Part shown: positions 23,791-34,737 of the stretch, one piece after another
Layout: each line of letters starts with the position of its first letter
Position numbering within the stretch: position 1 is the first letter of the stretch
Source of the DNA: Sclerodactyla briareus
Lineage: Eukaryota; Echinodermata; Holothuroidea; Dendrochirotida; Sclerodactylidae
Direction of reading: 5' to 3'
DNA: 64,000 nt
Assembly: GCA_026419785.1 (NCBI GenBank)
Contig: JAODTK010005753.1
Span: 124,001 to 188,000, forward strand
The notes under the pieces: generated by a model
What the model was told of the DNA's origin: nothing
Database searches by the model: none
What the model saw: only the letters and a program-made list of their open reading frames with translations
Program-made: the position numbers and the translations under genes

Positions 23791-25566
23791 GCCAACACAC
23801 AAATCGCCGCCCTTGATAGAGCTAGCAACCCAACCCTCTCCACTTTAGCCCCTAATTATCAACCCGGCAAAGTGACAATACGTGCGTAATGTACACCCCT
23901 GGTTATGTGGGGGATGACTTTGCCGTTATAGAAACGAGCGGCCACACTCGCTTGGAACAGATCGTTGAGGAAAGTTTGAGAGGAATTAGGTCACTCAGAG
24001 TGCAGGAAACGGTACTTTCGGTACTTGAAAGTTGAAACCAGTAGCGTAGCCAGATTCTCTTCCAGTGGTCTGTGCTGGGAGGGGATGGAAATTTTCCTAG
24101 GATCCGGCAGTTACACTATGTGGAGAGACAGCAATCGCTTTGACAGGCGCGCGGTGTCCTACGGGGGGGCTAGGGGGGTTTAGCCCCCCAAAATCCTCCC
24201 AACCCCCCAAAATTCCTCGATGTGATCGAAATTAAATAAGTGCAACCAAAAATTGAATCGTAGCAGAATGACCAACTGACAACAACAACAATGTCATGCT
24301 ACAGAAAACACTATTTAATAAGCCAGGCAAACCTACTTCAAGGAACTTCCTCCTCTGCTTGACAACAGTCCGACAGCGAGTCCCACATCATGGATTCCCT
24401 TCATGGCGTCACAGGATTGGGGAGGGGGGACATGTCCCCCCCCCCCCCACTTTCAAAGTGGGGGGATACATATTCGTTTGTCCCCCCCCCCAACTTTCCG
24501 GACCGTAATAAAAATTAATAGGCACATGCCCCGATTGTGTATCACTGCTAACCATTGGTTCCCAACCAGGAGGGAATTTCAAGATTTCATGGGAGAGAAA
24601 AAATGTATACAAAGGGAATCATTTTGCAGGATTTTTCAAGTTTTGAATTCTTCTAGTTTACAAACGCAATTAAATAGCACGTTTAAAACCCTTTTCCATA
24701 TCTCCCCATCTATCAACCCCCAAAAAAATTAAATGTATTTCAATAGGAGAACGGCTTCAATGCGAAATGCAAGAGTGAAATTGGTGCAGAAAAAGGTTGG
24801 GAACCACTGATTCATTTTGTCTAACAACAATAATCGCGTTTTGGAAATCGTCTGAAGTCCACTGATTGCGGACCCCAGTTGGAGATCTGCCCGACATGGC
24901 CGGAATGGAAGGTTTACCCATGTTTCATAACCGAATTCTCGAATTTTGAATCGAATAGCCAAAAGTGGCATAATTGTTCAAGTGTTTCGCGCGCAATGGC
25001 GTTTTCTTCCAGGCGTTGTAGTCTTAATATGCGAGAATGCTTCGACTCATTTCGTTCACCCGATTAATTTCACAGCCTTGGGGGCATACTGCCCCCCCCG
25101 CGTCCCCATTCCTTCTGAGATTGAAATTCGGTGGAAATGTCGTGGAAAATTATGGGAAAAAGAGGCACAGTGGAAATTGGCCTGAATTTTTTCGCAGTCT
25201 TTTTCAATAAAGCCCGAAAAATGCATTTTTTCGCGCGCGCCGGTAGTGTCCCATGACCGACTTGTAAAATCTAGGGTACAAATTTTCTTCTCCCAAATTT
25301 GAGTGTTCCCGTACGCCTCTTGCTTTTCCCTTCGCTCTCACCAACCAGAACGTTCGGTAACCCCTGATCCAACGCAAAACAAAGCCAGAGTAAAAAGGTA
25401 TAAAAAAAAATAAAAAAATACATTTGTGATACTCGGTAAATCATCTTAGTATGCACAATGACGCACTTTTTTGTCTTTTACTCAAATCACACTTATATTG
25501 GTGCTATTGATCTTGGCAAGTGCCGTTTCCGTCGACCTCGAGGGTATAAAACTGAAATTTTTCTTA

Positions 25567-25607
25567 GTGCACTCCGGCCAACCAGTGGTGGCGCTCCGAT
25601 CAGATTG
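25567..25607 (-). repeat. GC hairpin module, copy 8 (reverse)
   Basis: TGCACTCCGGCCAACCAGTGGTGGCGCTCCGATCAGATTGT. The right side is as in the consensus, while the left arm has changed to CCGGCC. A C-run with CCCCCCAC follows at 25626. Confidence 0.65.
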
Positions 25608-25809
25608 TCATTTGCATTCGATTGTCCCCCCCACTTTTCGAAACCTCCGACGCCCCTGATTCCCTCAATAATGTCGCCACTTTACAAAACTTTTTGTCAA
25701 CCAGAACCTGATAATTGCTCTCAATGGGAGATTATCCAGACACCAGATGGAAGCGAGAAGGCCGTTTCCGTGTGATCCTGGCAGGCCGAGATTTCACCAA
25801 TTTCTTGTA

Positions 25810-25849
25810 ACGGCTACGCGCCAACTATGGTGCGCTCCGCTTAGATAGT
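25810..25849 (-). repeat. GC hairpin module, copy 9 (reverse)
   Basis: CGGCTACGCGCCAACTATGGTGCGCTCCGCTTAGATAGT is close to the consensus, with one G missing from the right arm. CCCCCCCACCCC follows at 25865. Confidence 0.75.
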
Positions 25850-26302
25850 CTACAAAACAATTAGCCCCCCCACCCCAAAAAAAAAAAATATTTCTCTAGA
25901 ACCGCGCCTGCGCTTGACGTGTAGCGTCCACGACATTTGGCAAATGGTCCTCCAGATGCTAGGAAATGACACTTCCCACTCTTCATTTACCTTTTATAAC
26001 TGACTGATCAGTGGCTGTAGCTATATTTTTTGTAGGGGCGCTGCATTGAAATGGTGGAGCTTTGTCATATTATCAAATTAAAATTACCCAAATCTCCAAA
26101 TTTACCTAAATTCCATCGAAGATCATTTACAGTACCTCTGAACTGTCGAGAAACCCACGTAGTTTGCCAGTTCTCAACCCAACCCCCTGCCCCCAGAAAA
26201 AAATAATGGATCACTTGGGTCATGGTGGGTTTATTAATAAACGCTTGTACCATCAATCTAGTATCATATGTTTTGTTGGAGTCAAATAATGAATTGATTT
26301 CT

Positions 26303-26640
26303 TTAAACGTTTGAAGCAGCATAAGTTTTACAGGACGGGAGAAGAAAATCAGCTCCATACTCGTAGTTCGATCGTGGGAAACACGTATGTTGGGGAGCTG
26401 TCTTAACCATGTGCTTTTCATTAGCTGCTATCGCAAACTGCAGGTTGGTGTATTCCCACTTTTCCACATCATGGTAAATCGATGTGAGTAGATCATGACG
26501 GAAGTTACCGGCCGCGGTTATTCTCTGTGATTCATTGGGGGTGCTTTTGCCACCGCGAACATTTTGCAGTAACACTTTCCATATCTCTTGGATCGATATG
26601 CGGCATCTCCTTTTATTCCTGTGGGCATAGATATTGGAAT
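26303..26640 (-). other. Unrecognised ORF fragment, possibly coding
   Basis: On the minus strand an open frame of more than 100 codons has a mixed, protein-like composition, with HDLLTSIYHDVEKWEY and NLQFAIAANEKHMVK as typical stretches. It ends at a stop near 26303. I do not recognise a domain. No clear splice sites or neighbours support it, and it could equally be part of a decayed mobile element. The frame below it (26065-26421) overlaps and is less protein-like. Confidence 0.25.
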
Positions 26641-26700
26641 AGTGACATATGAATAGATAAATGTGTGTGAATTAAACACAAAGATTCACAGGAGTCGATG

Positions 26701-27129
26701 GAAGGGGATGGGTTCACTGATGAAGACATTTTCCATACAAAAGAGCGAATGTGGAAGATAGCAATTGTTCAGTTTCTATGCCTTTTCAATGCTAGATCAT
26801 TCCTAGCAATCGATATTTTACAAATTCATAATATTATTTTCATTCTTGGAGCCCCGGCCTACAAGACAACTCCCATTGGTGTTGCACCCAAAGTAGAGTC
26901 ATTATTCAGTGGCCCTTGCATCTCGGCTATCAGAGTAAAACCATTAGAAGCGATATTTCGCACCTGATATTGAGGTTACGACCGGCCAGTCCTCATTAAA
27001 GTGCTCTTTATGTCAGACTGTTAATCAGTAGCCGCTGCATTTAAGATATTGCCTGGTAGGGCCTATAGCAAGATATGCGGTGGTAGTTAACTTACAATTT
27101 GTTTTTGTTTTAACAAAGGACATGTTCAA
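26701..27129. other. No gene recognised
   Basis: A plus-strand ORF of 89 codons begins at 26698 but has no recognisable motif. Nothing else stands out. Confidence 0.4.
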
Positions 27130-27139
27130 ATTTGCATTG

Positions 27140-27352
27140 AAGGATTCGATAACTCGGACTCGGACGCGGGCTCTGTGATCGGCACTCGGAACTATGGGAA
27201 TCGGAAATCGGAACAACCAATGACTCGGACCGGATATGAGCAACTCGGACTCGGACGCGGGCTCTGTGACTCGCACTCGACTGGAATCGGATCGGAAACC
27301 AATCGACTCGGACTCGGTAATGATGTGACTCGGACTCGGCCTCGGATTGAGA
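27140..27352. repeat. ACTCGG/TCGGAC minisatellite
   Basis: Imperfect copies of the six-base word ACTCGG, grouped as ACTCGGACTCGGACGCGGGCTCTGTGA (written twice, about 90 bases apart). On the minus strand it reads as Ser-Glu and Arg-Val dipeptide repeats, which follow from the repeat. Confidence 0.85.
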
Positions 27353-27383
27353 GGACATCGAACTCCAGCACTGCCCCCGATTC

Positions 27384-27788
27384 CTAGTCTTGTGGTGAGA
27401 CGATGATACTTGATAATTCCAGATTATCAGCTGCTTTATGCAACCAAACCCTCCGCTCGGAGATCACTATGTCCGTGAATGTGGGAGCTGTATAAGCTGT
27501 TACCAAACGTGACTCGAGGATTGCTGTCAGCAGGTTGGACAATTCAAAATGGCATTTTAGTACATTGACCACGCCACAGTTTGTAATTTGGACAAGACGA
27601 TTATTTCAGCGCAGTCGGGATGCATCTTTTTTTTGTGTAATCAGATAAGAAAACAATCCAGCTTCAAGAATCCCGCTAAACAATAATGTCTTAAGAAGGA
27701 CTACCCCGATCCCAAAAGCAGGTCCAGAATTAATCAGGTCTTTGTTTATTGTATGCGTCGATGGGAGGATGTAATAGCAGTTTGCCAT
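27384..27788 (-). pseudogene. Unrecognised frame with one internal TGA
   Basis: Two adjacent minus-strand ORFs (27606-27788 and 27384-27572) share one frame and are separated only by a TGA at about 27606-27608. Together they would encode about 134 residues of ordinary composition, with a hydrophobic stretch FGIGVVLLKTLLFSGILEAG near the start. I do not recognise the family. It could be a broken exon or a piece of a mobile element. A selenocysteine reading is possible in principle but nothing supports it. Confidence 0.25.
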
Positions 27789-28829
27789 CCTTCATGAAGC
27801 GATCTACCCGATATTTATTGATCCATAGGAATGCGTGCGAACTGCTTCAAACTCGGTCGGAAAATAGCAATTTCGGTTAATCGTGGGATTAAAAGAACAA
27901 TAGGCATTGCATGAGAGGACTATATTCATTTCATGATATTTGTGGCGGGCCCAATGATTTGTAATATCAGTAAAATTTTGCTTTTAGGTTCGTTCCCAAA
28001 ATGTGAATTGCTCCGAGACGACAGCTTATTTCTGTAAAATACCAAAAATACCGCCTGTTGTGCCTGGAGGTTGTGCGGTTTTGGCCGAGTTCTTTAGTCA
28101 TTTTCAGCATGAAAATTGGTGAGACTCTCAAGTCGACGTTTTCTGCAGAGAGAAAAGAGAACATTTAGGTAAAATTTTTATTCGTTATTCTCGATTCAAC
28201 GAGAATTATTTATTTTCCATTCACCAGTGTGGGCACTGCAAGTTTGAGCAGGTCAGGGCGTATATGCCTAAAGTGTCAGAACTAGTTCCGCGAAATTACA
28301 TTGAACAAGCGTGGCTATCTGGCAACGTGCGAAACTCATTTTATAGCGGCACTTCCAGTATTCTCCCTTCAGGTTTTTGGTCTGGGGTGCGCGGCTCTAA
28401 TTGATTCAGTGCCCGGAAGTGACGAACCGTTATCCCTCATTGTTTACATTCTACCCCGTGACAGGTTATGATCACAAGGTTAGGGTCAGTGGACACGTTG
28501 GTACTTCCGGGCACTGATTCCAAATTTGTACCGTTTAGTTTATTACCTGCTGGTAATCAGGTAATGAGCCTGAATGTTAAGATGGCTGGGTTCCAATGGT
28601 AGCCACTGATGGGTTGCTACCCACCCCCCACCCCCTTCTTACCCATCCACCTGAGTTGTTTCTTCGATTTGCTTCTACAAAGGACCCCCCATCCTTCAAC
28701 ACATGGTTCATACTTGAACGCTCAGTAGCTCAATTCGAGGGCCTCTTCTTAAATTGGAAATCAAATGCGAGAGTCATAGTATACTCACAGCAAAAATCTC
28801 ATGTTTGAAGAAAAAAAAAACTTGGGAGC
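27789..28829. other. No gene recognised
   Basis: Apart from the inverted repeat at 28.4-28.5 kb there is only AT-rich DNA with short ORFs. Confidence 0.45.
28402..28523. repeat. Short inverted repeat around AGTGCCCGGAAGT
   Basis: GATTCAGTGCCCGGAAGT at about 28402-28420 is mirrored by ACTTCCGGGCACTGATTC at about 28503-28520, with about 83 bases between the arms. It could fold into a long hairpin or be the ends of a very small MITE. Confidence 0.7.
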
Positions 28830-29790
28830 TCAAGAGAATAATCTGTCCAGCAGATGTTTGAAGGAAACATAGCAAAATAATATGGAACAGCTCAATTCCA
28901 AGAGGTACCATAAAGATGAATAAAAGCCATTTCATTGCCAAGTAGGGAGGAGGAAGATGAACAGAGATGTCCCCAAATGGTTTCCAGATGACGGACGGTG
29001 AAACAAAGCAAGTCAGAGAAAGAGGAAAGGCAGAAACATGGAAACAGTGGAACAGAATGTAGTTGTAGTAGGCAATATGAAATAACTACTTCAGCGAGGT
29101 CTCTCTGAAAATGATGAGGAAAAGTACTGTAGTGGAAAACTGCTCATATGATCCACAGTATGGACTAATCTTTGGAGGGACACCAGGCATCACAAGATTG
29201 GAAAGTAGCCGGAAACATGACACCTATGTCAAAAAAAAAAGTTGCACACAGAATATCAAATCTTGGATTTGAGAGAGGCGCATAGGCCTAGGCCCAACAT
29301 ACCCCACAAGAACTGGTTACCAAAGAGTCACGGGCATTGGGAGGGCCCCCAAATTCTGAATAGTGTGGAATAGTTGGAGGGATTGAAAGGGAAGCTTGTG
29401 GTGCTTATGGAATAGAATGGAAGCAGTTGACAAGTGTACTTGAACCAGGTTGTACCCAATAATATGAATGACATAGATTTGGACATAGGCTAGGCTCAGA
29501 AGTTTGCAAATGACACCAAAATTATGAATCCAATTGAATAGATGAAAGATCGAAATCAGCTACGAAAGGATGCAGCAAATGAATAAATGGAATGGACCCC
29601 AATGTAGCAAATGTCATTTATTGATACAGAGAAATGTGCAGTCCTGAATTTTGACAGAGGAACCTAAAAAATACTTATAATTAGTATATTTGGAGACCTG
29701 GAATGAGCTGGCAGAGGATGTGAACACCGCAACCACACTCGATACTGTATATTCAAGAGCTGTTTAGAGAACCGCTGGATCTTTAAGGTT
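28830..29790 (+). mobile_element. Decayed CR1-like LINE, RT portion
   Basis: Plus-strand fragments follow the order of a CR1-type reverse transcriptase. An HGIGRAP segment lies near 29332, NDID at about 29465-29482, and RKFANDTKIM at about 29497-29526, where the usual FADDTKIF motif has Asp changed to Asn. An EKCAVLNF segment follows near 29627, and after a deletion WNELAEDV appears near 29699, which resembles the C-terminal end of such proteins. Stops and frameshifts are frequent. The upstream 28.85-29.2 kb is a Lys/Glu/Arg-rich stretch that fits the region before the RT. The element is inactive. Confidence 0.8.
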
Positions 29791-30129
29791 GAAAAAACCT
29801 TCTTCCTCTTAGACCATTCTCTCTGGGATAGTCATCTAGGTAAGAGCGGCCAGGGTCTCGCTCAATTACAGGACTCTTCAGGATTGTTTGGAAGGCGCAA
29901 ACAACATGTTGAAAGATGGGGGGGAGGGGGGGTAAAAACAGCAATGATAAACTTTCCAATTGTAAAATTGGTGAAGAGTTGGAGGAGGGGGAGTGGGTCA
30001 TCAGTGACCCAGTCGTGGCTGTGCCAAAGGACCCAGCATCTCAAACCTGCAGCGGAGTTCCAGCAGCGGCAAACTGCCTTCAATGTAGCACTCCTACAGT
30101 AAGAAGCCTAGCTCAAAACTGTATAAATA
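29791..30129. other. No gene recognised
   Basis: Sequence between the LINE fragment and the SINE, with a G-run at about 29919. Three overlapping ORFs on opposite strands show no recognisable domain. Confidence 0.4.
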
Positions 30130-30660
30130 ATGGCTATGGTTTGATTTGATTTGATTTTGATTCGATGCTCCGGGTTCAGGAAGCCACTTTGACTCATCAT
30201 GGAACCCAAACCGAAACATTTTTTGATCGTGGATGAGCACACCCCAACCGCCTTCTCTACTCGACTAGTGCTCAAATGGGATATCGAGGAGGAGTGGGAC
30301 ACCAATCCCTGCTCCCGGGACCGCAATTTACGTCCCCATCAGACAGACGATCAAGAACTCCAGGACTTGACCACTTTATCAGGAACCTGGAGGAGCCAGG
30401 AGTTTAGACGCGGACTGCTCACAGCAGACCGACGGACCTATTGCAAGTACCCCCCGAAAAAACAACCCCCCGAAATGACCAAGACCACTGCTCACAGGAC
30501 CTACGACCGGAAGGAAAATAAGGACAGGGAAAACGCCAGTCAACATCACGTACAGCCACTTCTGGAAAAACGCCCGGTGCTGGTCGGCTGGAATTCGAAC
30601 CCGGGGACCTGTTGCATTGCAAAAGCGACAATGATACGCTCTACTATCCTATGGCTTCGA
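30130..30660 (-). mobile_element. tRNA-derived SINE, full length, reverse
   Basis: Read on the minus strand, the head has an A-box-like GGATAGTAGAGCG (30637-30649) and a B-box-like GGGTTCGAATTCC (about 30592-30604, one extra T). The body is shared with 6600-6960. The tail is of AATCAAATCAAATC type at 30138-30158. The copy is about 520 bases long and is the best-preserved full-length one in the window. Confidence 0.8.
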
Positions 30661-30699
30661 TGGACGGGAGGAATTCAACTACACCAAACTACAGGGGCC

Positions 30700-31530
30700 C
30701 TAGGCCTGCTCCGTTTGTAGAAAAGGAGTTGGTAGTTAATTCTGTTAGTGCAGTTCCTGCAGACACTAGGTTCACAAGAGGTGCATTCAGTGTCAGAGGT
30801 AGTTTTTGAGTCTGTTTAGATTTAAAGTTTAAGTAAGTTGTAATACGTAGAGGGGAAAGTAATAGAGTCTCTCCTGAACAGCCACGAGTCAGTTCCAATT
30901 GTGGCGATCCCCGGAGTTAGTGGAAAGTTTTGTTATTTAGGTGATATGATTAGTGCAGGGGGAGGTGCAGGGGAAAGTCTTGACTAGGTTAGGAGTGGGG
31001 AGAAAAGTTAAGAGCAAACTGTTTGCCACTGCTCACTTCCAGAGTGTGTTCTTCGCGACTGAAGGGAGAGTGGTAGTGAGACTTGGGCAGTTAAGGAACT
31101 AAAGGAAGAAGATTTGATTAGACTCCAGAGAAATGATATGAGGTGTCGAATGGATTTGTGGAGTGACTTTAAAGAAAGGAATCTTCAATTTGAGCGGGGA
31201 GGTAACTTGGTTCTGGTAATATTTGTGAATGTGTCCGAGTCGCCGACTTAGATGAGTTCGGTAGTTGAAAGGATGGGAGGGATGCTAACGGGGAAGGAGG
31301 TCAAGAGAGATCACGTTTACTGGTAGTCGAAGGAGAGGTAGGCCTCGGAGTCAGAGGACTTGGGACGAGGTTATTCGTAGTGACCTCACTGTCGAGGTTT
31401 AGACCGTGCCCAAGCCCAGGATAGATTTGGGTTGGAAGAGCGTTGCCATAGAGTGCTCCGTCTAACCCATGCCTACAGTTGCATGGAGCTTCTGAATGCT
31501 GATGTGAAACTTTTTATGATGATGATGATG
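30700..31530 (+). mobile_element. LINE 3' end (post-RT C-terminal region)
   Basis: CYLGDMISAGGGA is encoded at about 30932-30970. A single open stretch at about 31077-31170 gives ETWAVKE followed by LIRLQRNDMR and CRMDLW. GRRRGRPRSQRTWDEVI-like pieces follow with frame breaks near 31330-31375. This block is the well-known C-terminal signature of a large LINE group common in invertebrates and fish. It ends in a GATGATGATG tail at about 31516-31531, the kind of microsatellite tail that marks the 3' end of several LINE clades. The RT core is missing, so it is a 5'-truncated copy. Confidence 0.8.
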
Positions 31531-32040
31531 GTGACCTGTTGTTCAACCAGCTCCAAGTCATGAAAGTTGAATTCCCCCCCCAAAGAGACCAGCTAAAACC
31601 ATCTGGCAATCTGGTTCAAGTTTGATCACGGTGCTTCATTTCGGTCAGTGGTGCATTCTGGACAGTACTCTTGAGGGTGTCCAAAGTTCCCCCACAGATT
31701 TACCAAATGCGAATTAAAAGATTCCTGAGTCTCACCCACCCGCCACCCAACTCCATTTTCATTACTTGGACTTCATTTTCTCTCACTTGGGTAAACACAA
31801 AGTGTGAAGAGAATTATCATTTGACATGAGTTTCATCAAAAATTGAAGATGGACGCCACCCAAGCGGTCGGCGGAACAACTCACTTTTGAGCCCATCCAA
31901 GATCTCAGTATGGCAGACTTGTGCTAAGTTCTCGCTAGAAAAGGTTATTGGTGGCGCTGGGCAAGAGTAATTTAAAACTACTGGTAGCGCTAGGTGGTGC
32001 AGTGTGTGCCAGTCCCCACAGTAGCTGAAACTACCAAAAA
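31531..32040. other. No gene recognised
   Basis: Unique-looking DNA downstream of the LINE tail. Confidence 0.4.
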
Positions 32041-32205
32041 CTATGTTGGCTGTACATCTTCAAGGGAATTACATGGTCATATCTCGAGATGAGAACCTAT
32101 GTTGTTGTTGTTTCACAGAATATGGCAACAGTGCTGGGAGGACCAGGGTCTCTGTTGATAATCACAGGCTAGCGATGAGGGATTCTCCATGGATCTTCAC
32201 CCATA
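32041..32205 (+). repeat. Diverged duplicate of the first TRMT2A exon border
   Basis: This stretch runs parallel to 34487-34650: TTGGCTGTA, TTGTTGTTG, ACAGAATATGGCAAC, ACCAGG, and CACAGnCTAGCGATG occur in the same order and spacing. It includes the acceptor and the first part of the putative exon at 34562, but the protein-like part (KLEISNLP) is not duplicated. Confidence 0.65.
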
Positions 32206-32649
32206 AGGGAGGGCATGAGTTATCTTGGGTAAAAGGGCTGTATTATTGGCCAAAAAGTATATTTCTGCACAAATTTCTCATTTAAATTTTGCAAAACATG
32301 AACATCCAATTTACACTAAACTAATCGAGGTTCCCGTTATCTTTATAAGTGCTTCCACATTTTTTCTGGATCAAGCATTTAGAATGGTTTTTTAATGTTT
32401 ACAAGGATTTCCAGTTTACCTCTGTTAACCTCAGATGGCCTTTGACCTCACGTCCCCACTCATACCAGAGTTTCACATCTAGGCCTTACTCATATGGGGT
32501 CATTTTGCGGATCCCACAGATGAGTCAGTATGTAGTCAGTATCATATTGCACTAATGGTATAAATGGGTGTTTAGGAATTTGGGCCAAAGGTCATCCAGG
32601 TGGCAATATTGGCCATTGTGTTTGTATACTAAACAGATTTTACCTCACT
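32206..32649. other. No gene recognised
   Basis: AT-rich DNA with GGTCAT-type words near 32590 that resemble the adjacent array. Confidence 0.4.
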
Positions 32650-33240
32650 GCAGGGAATACGGAGATCAGTGGTCATGAGAGTTGATCGATAATAATAACC
32701 AAGTATTATACCAGTGTTCATACAATTTGAGTTCAAAGGTAAACCGCAGAATTCAATTCATCCATTTTGTTTTGAATGGGTCAAGCGGCTTCTACTCCTT
32801 ATTAGATTTGATGTAGAATAGATCAGATGCGTCATGTAAGTTGGTCAGTATAATTCATTAACCAGTTATAACTATAGTGTTCATGATTCGAGGTCAGAGG
32901 TAATCCACGGTTGGATTCGACCATTTTGTTGGAACAGTCAAGAAGCTGCTATCCTTCAGTATAAATCCGACGAAATATGAATGTGGTCAGAATTACACTA
33001 AGCAATGTGTGACATATGGAGTTTTCAGCAAATTGAGGTCAAAGGGCATTGTAGGTTAAATTCCACCATTGTTTGAATGAATGTTCTCAGACAACTCTAG
33101 TCCACCTTCAAAGTATTAAGATAATCCTGAAATTAAAGTCAGTATAATTAGTCAGTATATATTATATTGACCAATGGAAAAATATGAGGGTCAAAGGGTC
33201 ATCCATGGGACAAATCAAGTGGTCAACTAATCATGACCTG
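32650..33240 (+). repeat. Degenerate tandem array, about 150 bp units
   Basis: GTCAGTATAATTCA-type words, then GAGGTCAnAGGTnATC, then CCATTTTGTTnGAA and a GTATnAATCCGA-like stretch recur in order at about 32690, 32843, 32987 and 33138. About four diverged units are present. Confidence 0.65.
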
Positions 33241-34561
33241 ACATGTACAACTAATGAATTGACTTGCATTTGCATCACTCTGCATTCTTTGAAAAAGTGC
33301 CTCCTTTCAACACATTCAACTTAATAGGAATTACTAGGTGAGCTACAGTACTACAAATGTGGATTCCCGGTTATCAGTCCCCAATCCATAATCAAAAATC
33401 CGGAGGGGTCGGAAATGGGGAAAGGTCCACGATTCTTTAGCAATAGGTGTACACCTAGTATGCTTCATCCTGGATATCCCCACTGTTCAGTTAAAGAAAA
33501 TGTGTGTGATTCCTTGCCCGTGGCAAAGGAATTTATGGTCCTGGCTAAGTCTGTATGTGTGTGTATTTGTTGTGTGTGCTATATTACAAAGTTCAATCAA
33601 TAGAGCCACTGGAAAGGCCAGAAATCACCCCCTATTCCCAAAAACTGGAATGGGAAAATTAGTTCCCGTTTTCCAGAGAGGGGCATCCCCTTCTCTTAGA
33701 CGCTCCCTGATTCAGTCTTAGGCCAGGCGTGTGTTTGTTCAGCCCCCACTGCAAAAATACCTCCCTATGCCGCTGCATTTCTAAAAGCACTCCCCTATAA
33801 CGGCAACCCTGCAGTCTCTAAAAAGTATATACTAGTGAGAAGCGAAGTTAAGAAATAAAATTCATCTAAATTGTAGCAACCCAACCCATCAGTGATGAAG
33901 AATTACAGAAAGAAGCTGTGATGTTTCTGCAAGTTAGTAAATAAGGATATCTTTTAGTGACATAAGAAAGAGCAGTAGTATTATGCAGTTATATGTTTGT
34001 GAATTTTATTAGTCTAGAAATTCAAACCCTTGGCTGCCCTTGTCTGGAAGTGGATTGTTTGTATATGGCGCGAACTGACGTCAGCAGTACGGTAATGCCT
34101 CACCGTTCGAAAAATCTGACTATTGGAATTGGTAAGTAAAAGTAAAAGTAAAAGAAAAGAGAATATTCTAAGTAGGGTCATATTTTCCACATCACTATAT
34201 AATATTGTGAAAATAACTGTTCCTCTCGGCCAATGAAATATCTTTTGGTGTGCCAGTATAGGGCAAGGAGAAAAGGTTGGCTGCCAGGTACAGAATTTCT
34301 TATTCGACAGAGATAGCATAACGTTTGTGGTTCCGAATGAAACATAGTATATATAAGTGTGGTGGCAACCTGAAGTTCCCACGTATCGGTATTTGCTTTA
34401 AACCTTGCATATTGAACACGAACATTGTTTTTTTTTTTAATATCATTAAATGCTTTATTCTTGTCCTCTTTGCCAACAACTGTTTTTGGCTGTATATCGA
34501 CAGAAAGATTGACATGTCATCGCTCCGCGGTTTAACTTGGGTGTTGTTGTTTTTTTTACAG
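33241..34561. other. No gene recognised; 5' flank of the TRMT2A exons
   Basis: The N-terminal coding exon and promoter of the methyltransferase gene should lie here or further left, but I could not identify them. Low-complexity TAAAAG repeats lie at 34135-34157 and a T-run at 34431-34441. Confidence 0.45.
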
Positions 34562-34737
34562 AATATGGCAACTGTTGCTTTGCTGGAATGACCAGGTCTT
34601 CATTCACAAGACACAGACTAGCGATGGTGATCATCCCTGGATAACTGACCCCATACATTACAACCAAGAGGGGGGAATTCACTTCAGAGCTCTCAAGCTT
34701 GAGATTTCCAACCTTCCAAAGTACTATGGAATATGTG
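34562..34737 (+). CDS. TRMT2A: TRMT2A-like methyltransferase, RRM exon 1
   Basis: After a T-rich tract and ACAG, an open frame runs 58 codons to a donor G/GTAAAG at 34738 (phase 1). Its last part, RALKLEISNLPKYYG, matches the first beta-strand (RNP2) and following loop of the RNA-recognition motif at the N-terminus of TRMT2A, the enzyme that makes 5-methyluridine 54 in cytosolic tRNA. The following exon continues the same frame exactly. The 5' border is less sure, because the first half (before about 34650) lies in a segment duplicated at 32.0-32.2 kb and has no clear match. A later acceptor at TTCAG (34687) is an alternative. Confidence 0.7.

Larger units (their letters stand above)
23791..26064. 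other. Dispersed-repeat territory, no gene
   Basis: This contains further pieces of the same repeat family. There is an inverted pair of CCCCACTTT / AAAGTGGGG words at about 24440-24465 flanked by C- and G-runs, an AGTAGCGTAGCCAG word near 24044, and two reverse hairpin modules at 25.6 and 25.8 kb. ORFs are short and unconserved. Confidence 0.5.
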
